From Zhengitettix transpicula (Eukaryota > Arthropoda > Insecta > Orthoptera > Tetrigidae): a stretch of DNA of 64,000 bases. The notes beneath the pieces were generated by a model. It saw nothing but the letters and a program-made list of their open reading frames with translations. It made no database searches and had not been told where the DNA came from. Positions 56,501-64,000 of this stretch are shown piece after piece. Within the stretch, counting starts at the first letter, position 1. Each line of letters opens with the position of its first letter. The stretch is from NCBI GenBank assembly GCA_037074705.1, contig CM073596.1, positions 51,860,001-51,924,000 on the forward strand, given 5' to 3'. The position numbers and the translations under genes are program-made.

Positions 56501-56930
56501 GACGTAAGAGAAAAATTCGTGCATTTTCCCGAGGATAACGATGACTTGACTTGTACATGCGACTTGAGTGAGTATTTGGATGAATTTAAGAGTCAAGTCT
56601 CGTAACTCTTGACTTTGTTCTGTCAGGAAGCATCATCCATCGCCTCTCCCTTTCTCCAAGCCAGTGGCTGTTATCACGATGGCGTAATGTATCCCGATTA
56701 TCTGCAACCCTCTCCTTGCACTCAATTATTCTTGCTTCCGACACTGAGATAAGAAATTAATTATCTTTTCGTGTGTGCTGACGACTCCAGGGTCCAATAA
56801 ATAACATCTTCCTGACCTCCTGATCTTATCCTCGTCCCTCTAAGAATGATGTTGCCCCCTTTCCCCACAGTTGAGGAGGGTTAGCTGGAACAATGAATCC
56901 CTTAATCTGCGCCAGAGAAGGGTACGAATA
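56501..56930. promoter_or_regulatory. GC-elevated island with a GATA-site cluster
   Basis: Five GATA-type motifs in about 160 bp: TTATC at 56671, TTATCT at 56698, AGATAA at 56748 and TTATCT at 56761 (an inverted pair), CTTATC at 56825. A T/C-rich tract ending CCCCACAG at 56870 resembles a splice acceptor but no open frame follows. Regulatory role is inferred. Confidence 0.35.
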
Positions 56931-58310
56931 TATTTTATGCTGAATTTAATTTTATTTGTCTTATTCAATCATTCTGAGGTGTTATATTTTAATTATCTGA
57001 CTCTAACGTTTTATTTTTTAATATAAAAATCAATTACGTAACAGATGGACTTATTTCCTCTACAAACTACATTTCTGTCCTATTTTAAAAACAGAAATCG
57101 TGAGTGAATTAAAGCAACGCCCAATTTCAAAACGTCTTCATTCCCTTAGACGAAAAAGAAAAATTTAAATATTCGAGTTATTTAATTTTGACAAACTATT
57201 CTAAATAAATACAATAAATTTCTGTAAAAAAATTAAACGGTAAACACGTGTGAAACAATTAAAAATAACACAACGTTTCATTCCTTAATTTCTTAAGACA
57301 TAAAATAATAATGTGACCAAAATTTTATATTGACGAATTTGTAAAAATTTTAAGCAGTTCATTATTTAAAATGTATCTTAATAATTCTGATTTATTTATA
57401 TAAAAATAGTTTTCTTTAAATTTTTAGATATTTATCATTACCAAAATTTTATCTTATTCATGTACACCTGAAGAAGTTTCAAAGATTTCAGGATTCGTCC
57501 TATTCATCTTCATACGTCGAATTATAATTTTTTTAACGCTTTAGAAACATTATATTAATAATAAAAATTTGTAAAAACTATTTACCATTATTTACAATTT
57601 ATATTTTAACAAATAAATGGTAAGGAATGTTAAACAAATATGTTTTAAGAAATAAAATGTTTAATAAAGTTTCACTTTATAATTTTTTAATTATTGTTCT
57701 GTATAAAGTTTTACACATTCAGATTTGTAAAATTTTTATATTTTCAGCAAAAGAAGTTCCAAAAATCAGAAAGATACGACGCGCTAGTTTTTTATTTTAT
57801 TAATATGTTTTTACTACTTATTTTATTACAATATATTTCAGTCAAATTTGGCTCATTTATTCATTTATAATTCAATAAAGTCTGATAAATATAACTATGA
57901 AGCATTTTAATTTAATTTTGATGGAATTATATGTCATTCAGTTTTATAAAATATCATTATCATAGTATAATATTTAAATATTCCTAAGAATTATTTATGT
58001 AGTTTAATTTATATTTAACTCACTTTATCTCATGAAAAATGTATCAAATACTATAAAAAATCCCTAATTTTTTTAAAATTTTGTAAGCAATCTTATCTGA
58101 TTCTTTATAAAAAAATCTTACTGACTAAAAATCCTGAGAAATATTTTTTGTTATTACCTCATTGGTAGAACCAACCACCTAAAATTTTATTTCAATTATT
58201 TAATATATGAAAACATGCATTTATTTTCCTTGATTTGATATCGACTATTTCCTTTTAGATTTATCGTTTAGTTTTGTGTTCTGTTTTATTTTTTTTATTT
58301 GAAAACAAGC
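56931..58310. other. Very AT-rich non-coding stretch
   Basis: No gene. Contains two related Penelope-tail-like motifs (57478 and 57747), listed separately. Confidence 0.5.
57470..57780 (+). repeat. Two Penelope-tail-like motifs in direct orientation
   Basis: ACCTGAAGAAGTTTCAAAGA (57476, with CTGAAGA at 57478-57484, then GGATTCGTCC) and CAGCAAAAGAAGTTCCAAAA (57745, then GATACGAC) are homologous, 269 bp apart. The second has lost the CTGA part of the box. They could be the direct terminal repeats of a very decayed Penelope-like copy. Confidence 0.3.
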
Positions 58311-58620
58311 ATGAGCCGACTACTGATGCGAGGACTATTGGCACTATAGTTTGAGAGCAGTTGTTTGTTGTTGAAATTAAGTCAATGTAGGGCGTCTTTC
58401 AACTTGAAAGAATTCGCATCTCCGTTATTGCACAGAACTTTCTTGTATGTGCTAGTAGCGACACAAAGCTGGAGGCGGAAGGGGGAGACAAAGGGAAAAT
58501 GAGGACAAGCAACAACGATCTCTACTCGTGAAGGCGGTTATCTTAAAGATTCTACACGACGTGGGCCCCGCTTAAAAAAAATTCTCATGGAGGGTGCCAA
58601 AAAAAACAACAACAAGAAAC
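58311..58620. other. Small GC-elevated non-coding patch
   Basis: No open frame or recognised motif cluster. Confidence 0.3.
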
Positions 58621-59440
58621 TCTTGAATAATTCACAGGTCTTTTTATTTGGTCCGACGCTTGTCCTTAAATTGTAAAGGAAAGGCAACATCTACATGAGA
58701 AATATTCACTCAAAAATATAATCCAATAATAACCTAATGCACAGTCGCGAAAAATCAAAGCACTGAGGTAAGAAAAAATTTATAATCACGCTTTTAAATA
58801 TCATTTATCCTGATCCTCCGTTGTCTGATTTCTTAGATGAAGTTAAGGCTGATGGACAGAAAAGGTGGAAATGTTTTTGAAAGTTTAGATTTACTATTTC
58901 CAGTATGTAAATTAATATAAAAACGTTTATGTTTAGCATAATATATAAATAACAGTTTACAGAATTCCAATATAAGTGACATGGGGATCAATAAGACCGA
59001 CGATTTGATCAATATAAAGAAAAATTATTGAGGACAGTAATGAACTTGTAAAAAAGAAACCGTATCTAAACACACGTTTTTTTGAACATGTTAGCAATAA
59101 TTTTTTCCAAATTTAAAGAGAAAGAAAGATAAACATATAAAGGATGTAACGTCAAAATTTTCGCTTACGTTGTCAGTGAATGAGCAACAAAAAAAACTGT
59201 GAGTGAACATCAGTTATTTTTCTACTAAAAACACTTTACTAACACAAAATATATTATAATAATACAATAAAGTTCATAAAAGTTTACTTAAATTATGATC
59301 ATATAATTTGATCATATGCAATATGTAGGGGTCGAATGGATCTAATTTTAGCTCTCGAGGAATCTGGAAATTGCTTCACTGTTCCTAATATTCCAGTTTA
59401 TATGAGCAATGTATATTTATTTGTGGGGTTGCGGTGAGTC
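58621..59440. other. AT-rich non-coding, nothing seen
   Basis: No supported feature. Confidence 0.5.
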
Positions 59441-59895
59441 ATTCACTGTATAGTGATACCGTAGTGTGATAGAAGATAGACATAACATCGCGAATAGTGC
59501 CAAGGCGTCGTATCATAACAGCAGCATTTTTAGAGGAATTATTATTTCTCTCAAGATAAGGATCCTGTTGATCTCGTAAGCAGTTAGACGGTTGGGGAGT
59601 CCAAGCTCTAATGAAGACATGGCCATGATGAAGTGCTGCAGGGATCCCTTAATTAGTGTCTCGGTTTCCTGGCCTGCAGCATCCCCTGACAGTTATTAGG
59701 GTAGGACGCGTGCGAATTTCCGCTGACATTCTTCGCCCCTCCTCACTTTCCCGTCATCTTTGGTCTTGCGGGCATTTCCTTAGGGATTCTCTAGTTGTTC
59801 CCTTCTTCCACTGTCTTGGCTGTTCACACGACAATATATTTCGACACGGGGTCCGAGAAAAGTTTTTGACTTCGAAATCCCGCTCATTTTAATAT
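59441..59895. other. GC-elevated non-coding island, candidate regulatory DNA
   Basis: Balanced-composition block including CATGGCCATGATGAAGTGCT and CTTAATTAGTGTCTCGG. A 78-codon plus frame (59656-59892) is unsupported. No specific factor cluster stands out. Confidence 0.3.
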
Positions 59896-61847
59896 CTTTT
59901 TATTCCATTAGATTACTATATTCAAGTTTGGAAACCACGGAACTTTTTTGAAATTTCAACTTCTAATTTATTTATAATAATTCAGGACAAAATTTAAGAT
60001 CGCGTAGAAAAGTATTCGGTTTATTCAATTTTATCAAATATATCAGTAACATAAATTTTATATTATTAATAATATAATTCTATAAATATGAGAGAACATA
60101 GAAATGTGTGATTATATAAATTAACCTAATTTATTAATTTTATAAATCGTATCATTAATACCAATGCATTTTAATTAATGAAATAATAATATTAATCAAT
60201 GGTAATGGATGTAAAATATTTTAAAAAATTAACAAATGCATTAACGATATAAAATCAGTTACAGAATGTTTTTGAGCTGACGTAAATAATATTTGGATAA
60301 CCATATAAACAATTAGAATTAATATATTTTCAGAAATCCTTATACGATGCATTGATTTTTTTATATCTCTATTCTTTTAATATAATAGAAGAATTTACCG
60401 GTATTTTCCTGACTTTAAAAATTGAAAATTTTCTTTTTTATTTTCCTTGTTGTTCCTAACTATTGTCTTTATTTTGAGCATGGCTATACCTTAAAGTATA
60501 CTGATATTTACATATAATCATTAAATTAACACATATTAAAAAAGAATCATTCACATAACCAAAAATTATTTTAGGAGCTTAGTCTATAAAATAAGATTTA
60601 CTACTAGATAACTCAAATAATTTCATACTATCCGAAGAAAAATAAAAGACCCCGATTAACAAATAATAAATAATAGATAATTATATAAATCTTAATTTAA
60701 AAATTTATTCCTTAAAATAAGAACAGAAAATTACAAATATAACACAAAATTACTTAATTATTTTCCAACCAGTTACAGAATTTCAGAAAAATTAATTTAC
60801 TAAAAAAGCCAACAACATAAATAATTCAAATATATTTATATTTATTATTATTATCTCTAAGAATAAAAAATTTTAGCCGGAAAAATAATGAAAATTATAT
60901 ACCAAAACTGGACTTAAAAATAAGATAGTAACAACTTAAATGTCCTCATGTCATTGTAATAAATAATAAATACATTTTTGTACCTAGTTCGTTTTTTGTT
61001 ATTTTATTCTCTGGCTTGAGAACTTTTTATTGTTATTATTATTTGAACTAGACCGAATCAAATTTTATTGCTAAAAGTCATCCAAGTCGACGTTGGCTAT
61101 CGCGAAGTTTGAGGAAAGAGACATTAAAAGGTCCGGCGCAAGGGGGTTGAAATAAACCGCGAAAATATATCCTTTAGATAAGAAATTGATATGTGTGTGG
61201 ACTGAAGAACTTCTATCTCAGGACAACATTCACCGCAAAAAAACAAACTTTAATTTATTTTCTGTTATTTATTTATTGCTCTGTAAAGTTCAGTTATTAT
61301 TATTACTACTAGTATATCTTGGGGCAGAAAATGTACTCAACTTTATTAAAAATGTCACTGAGTGCTTCTGAATTGTAAAGTAAACATTACGCAAATTAGA
61401 ATGAAACAAAGATGGACCTAATACACGTTTTAGTAAAAAAAATAGAATAATTGTTCTTAAAAGTACAGGAGAGTCCGAAATATTTTACCTATAAAAATTA
61501 AATCTAGGAAAAAATCTGCACACGACGGAAGAAGTTTTTAAAATATAACAAGAAACTGTAATTTAATTTAAAGCTTCGAAATGATATTTTAAATTAATCT
61601 GATCGTATTTTTAACAAATTTGAGAGTTTTCTCTAGTATTAATTTCTTTTTAAAATTAATCTTTAAAGTAGCTTTAGGAGTATTTATTTTTTCAACCCAC
61701 AATTAAAGATTTTACAGTAAAATATCCCAACAAAGAAGTCCTGAGAACAGTATTAAAGAAAGCCATTAAAATACTATTGTTGAAGTTATAATTCAGTTAA
61801 AACCCCGAGATAGATCGTGGTCCAATGTGTAACGTTTTATAATAAGA
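59896..61847. other. Very AT-rich non-coding stretch
   Basis: Nearly 2 kb without any supported gene or repeat family. Confidence 0.5.
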
Positions 61848-62313
61848 TTTTTTTTTATGGCAGCAGGCTACATGAGGGTAATTCACGTTGGGCAACTCCC
61901 CTTTGATAGCATAGGAAGGGATTTGAAAGGGGGGATGCGGAAGGGTAGAGGAAGGTAGCCAAGGGTTAACTAGAGCCCCCGGACTATGGTTTAAGGATCC
62001 TACCCGGCATTCGCCTAAAGAAATGCAGGGAAAACCCTAGAAAAACCTGCATCGGGTAGTTCGGACATTGGGTACTTGTCCCACGCCCTTCCGATAGCGG
62101 GAGAGAAGTTTGCTGTGGGGACGCAGCATTCCCTTCTCCGTGCCTCGACCAGTTTACGAGGCAGCTGGCCGACTATTTCAATGGGAATAGCGGACAACTC
62201 TTACCGTATGCTCAAGGTCTGTGTCCTCTCAGAACAGGCCGAGGTGCCTCGGCATGTGGGAACCTTAGTTCAAAAACGGAGAGGAAAAGGCATACCCAAA
62301 GGTAGCCCCTTCG
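61848..62313 (-). mobile_element. E-family A-tailed element, full-length minus copy
   Basis: Its A tail reads as a T-run at 61848-61856, and its 5' end is the reverse of CGAAGGGGCTACC at 62313. The tail-directed ~60-codon frame is intact (62197-62015, VGQLPRKLVEARRRECCVP within, ending FSRVFPAFL). The other strand is open for 86 codons (62076-62336), joining SHALPIAGEKFAVGTQ to KRRGKGIPKGSPF. Flanks share ATTAT/ATAAT runs that could be a weak target duplication. Confidence 0.85.
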
Positions 62314-62339
62314 ATGTTATTCAAATAATAAAATAGGAG

Positions 62340-63110
62340 AGATGTGGTCTTGAATCGGACCAATCAGAACGCTTAAAATGAAGATCGGGGCCAAAGCAGC
62401 GTTGCCACACAATCGCAGTGTCTTCTACTGTTTTTCAATAAGCTGTTTACGAAGTCCAGGGGCATAGCTGAGGTGAAAGAAGATTCGTAGCTTAAAAGAC
62501 TTCGGGAACGTCATCGAAGTTACTGTAAAATAATACAGCTAATGACGTCAGAGGTTCTAGAAAACGCGGGATTTTCAAATTTTCTACATTTCCGATGTTT
62601 TGGTGCTGTAAATTATTTTATGTTTCCCTCGGGTAGTAGTGGACCACCGCCGCGGTGGACACGAAACATTTCCCAGACGTCGTTAACTAGTCGTGAAACA
62701 AGACCCGAGGACCTACAGCACCACGGGATATATATATATATTTTTTTTTTTTGGTAACCCGCGCGAAGCAAATGGTGCCCACGAGGGGGTCTTCCAGATT
62801 TATGAAGGCCCCGTGGCCGTGCTGGGGAAGAAGATTCTTGTTGTAATTACTGACACGGAGCAGCGCTGTCGCTGATTTACAAGGGGGGGACCTCTGCACC
62901 ATTGAATACCGGCAGCAGTAACTGGGTAATTGGGGGAGGAAAATGGCCCTCCCATCCGATGGAGATTTACGGGCTCTGGATAGAGCCGACACCAGGTTTT
63001 ATCTGCTAATATGACAGCGACGACCGTCAGTTAAAGGATTTAGTGCCGTTGCCTGCCCTGGCCACTAGACTGCGCGACAAGAATTAGACCTGTGGACTTC
63101 ATGCTTCAAT
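62340..63110. other. GC-elevated non-coding island, candidate regulatory DNA
   Basis: Features include the palindrome CCACCGCCGCGGTGG (62644-62658), a TATA-like A/T run at 62730-62750 inside the island, CCCACGAGGGGG at 62778-62789 (one mismatch to a CTCF core), a CRE TGACGTCA at 62543-62550 and CAGCGCTGTCGCTG near 62862. Overlapping open frames on both strands (101 minus, 71 and 60 plus) argue against coding. Confidence 0.3.
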
Positions 63111-63625
63111 ATGTCCATCGCTTTTTTACATCCCGGAAATATTATTTACGAGACGGAAATATTCCTGGATATCTATCACATTCCCTTGTTTGTGTTCCCA
63201 TGAAATTCTCCCGTGTAACGAAACTAAACCAAACTTCGTCGTTTATCCTACCCTTAGTTGTAGTGATCTATTGGTTCCTCATCCTACCACTTTTGAACTT
63301 TTATTATTAGTCATACGGCTTCTTATAGAATTATAATTATGATTTCTAATTTAAATAATTTTAAAAACTTTCATAAGCATTGCATGAGTTGGATGCATCT
63401 AAAAACAACGCAATGAGACCTCGAGCACAATCCTCTGGGATATCCTCAGCGGTTATGGGACATTCAACTGACGAGCGTCATCACTTAAAAAACAGAGAAC
63501 AAGAGCATGGAATAGAACACAATGAATCACCAGTGAAAAAATATCATCAGCAAGGAAATTGTTACGAGGACAGCCTCAAGGGTCACCATCAAACATTGAT
63601 TGAGTCCCATAAAAAATAAACGCTG
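63111..63625. other. Non-coding stretch with an unsupported 79-codon frame
   Basis: The frame 63380-63619 is polar (His, Gln, Glu, Lys rich), opening MHELDASKNNAMRPRAQ. It has no recognised domain, and its stop lies at the start of the tandem repeat that follows, so it may be an early diverged unit or chance. Confidence 0.25.
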
Positions 63626-64000
63626 CTCAGACTCTTCAGAATTGATCTCGACTCTTCAAAACTGTGAAGTTGGATCGATTCGGATCATATAGTCATGAAT
63701 TTGACTCTTCAGAAACGAAGGTGTTGGAACCTCTCTCATCGTACAACCCCGACCATTTATTTAGAATCCTGCAGTTTTGGCGCCTTCCTGGTCATACAGT
63801 GCTGATCTTAACTCTTTGAAAACCCGCTCTGATCTCGATTCTTCAGAGTCTTTGGTGTTCGTATGTTCCTGGCAGAACAGTCCTGATCTCGGCTCTTCAT
63901 AAACTGTAGTATAAGAGACTTCATTGTCAAAAAGTCCTGAAATCGGCCGTCTTGTTGGTACCTTTTTGATCTAGGCTCATCATGGATCTAGATTTTGAGC
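63626..64000 (+). repeat. Degenerate ~54 bp tandem repeat, runs off the window
   Basis: The unit CCTGATCTCGGCTCTTCA-GAAACTGT-GGTGTTGGTACC-TTCCTGGTCATACAGT (consensus in pieces) recurs with starts near 63634, 63690, 63748, 63800, 63829, 63882 and 63936; most spacings are 52-58 bp and one unit is partial. Some units read VPGRTVLISAL or LPGHTVLILTL on the plus strand, faintly like VPQGSVLGPLL, but this may be chance. The array continues past the right edge. Confidence 0.7.

Noticed and set aside
56850..56880. Splice acceptor-like CCCCTTTCCCCACAG
   Set aside because: No open frame continues after it and no matching donor is visible nearby; kept only as a remark.
1..64000. CRISPR arrays, operons, bacterial promoters, rRNA genes
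   Set aside because: No regular short direct repeats with unique spacers, no gene packing or ribosome-binding patterns, and no rRNA-like blocks; the content is that of animal nuclear DNA.

Overview
The window looks like gene-poor animal nuclear DNA, most likely from an arthropod and probably an insect with a large, repeat-rich genome. It is AT-rich, has no operon-like gene packing, and carries microsatellites, A-tailed retroposons, decayed non-LTR reverse transcriptase (RT) pieces, a Penelope-like (GIY-YIG) remnant and Helitron-like ends. I find no intact protein-coding gene that I can defend. Open frames of 60 to 156 codons are scattered on both strands and mostly look like chance frames or pieces of repeats. 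The host assignment is an inference from repeat types and composition, not from a recognised gene.

Layout. 0.8-1.75 kb is a degenerate tandem array whose units each decode to the non-LTR RT box G-V-P-Q-G-S-I-L-G-P-L. 2.9-3.5 kb holds an RT relic with an A-D-D box, apparently split by a foldback element (3071-3422). Helitron-like pieces lie at 3.9-4.4, 15.8-16.6, 35.7-36.0, 37.0-37.3 and 49.8-50.2 kb. A GC-rich, A-tailed ~470 bp family ('E family') occurs at 5.5-6.4 kb (head-to-head pair), 35.1-35.6, 44.9-45.4 (with an internal 199 bp direct duplication) and 61.8-62.3 kb. More RT relics lie at 20.1-20.2, 27.9-28.4 (a second tandem array of RT boxes), 49.2-49.3 and 55.9-56.4 kb (a third, looser array). 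A Penelope-like relic with a recognisable GIY-YIG block lies at 53.6-54.15 kb, flanked by inverted hammerhead-like cores; similar CTGAAGA...GAAAC-type cores recur at several other places. Other decayed tandem arrays lie at 20.9-21.3 (~130 bp period), 40.6-41.4 (~110 bp), 51.35-52.06 (~73 bp) and 63.6-64.0 kb (~54 bp, running off the end).

Between these lie long AT-rich stretches in which I see nothing, broken by islands of higher GC (for example 8.4-9.2, 14.4-15.0, 19.5-20.1, 28.6-29.1, 36.2-36.7, 38.7-39.1, 44.1-44.6, 47.5-47.85, 56.5-56.9, 59.4-59.9 and 62.3-63.1 kb). These islands lack coding signs, are open in several frames at once, and contain clusters of transcription-factor-like motifs (CRE, E-box, GATA, octamer, K50 homeodomain). 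They are candidates for conserved regulatory DNA in a large intron or intergenic region.

The least expected observation is that the same ~28-residue RT segment has been tandemly iterated at two well-supported loci and perhaps a third, on different strands, as highly diverged ~80-90 bp minisatellites.
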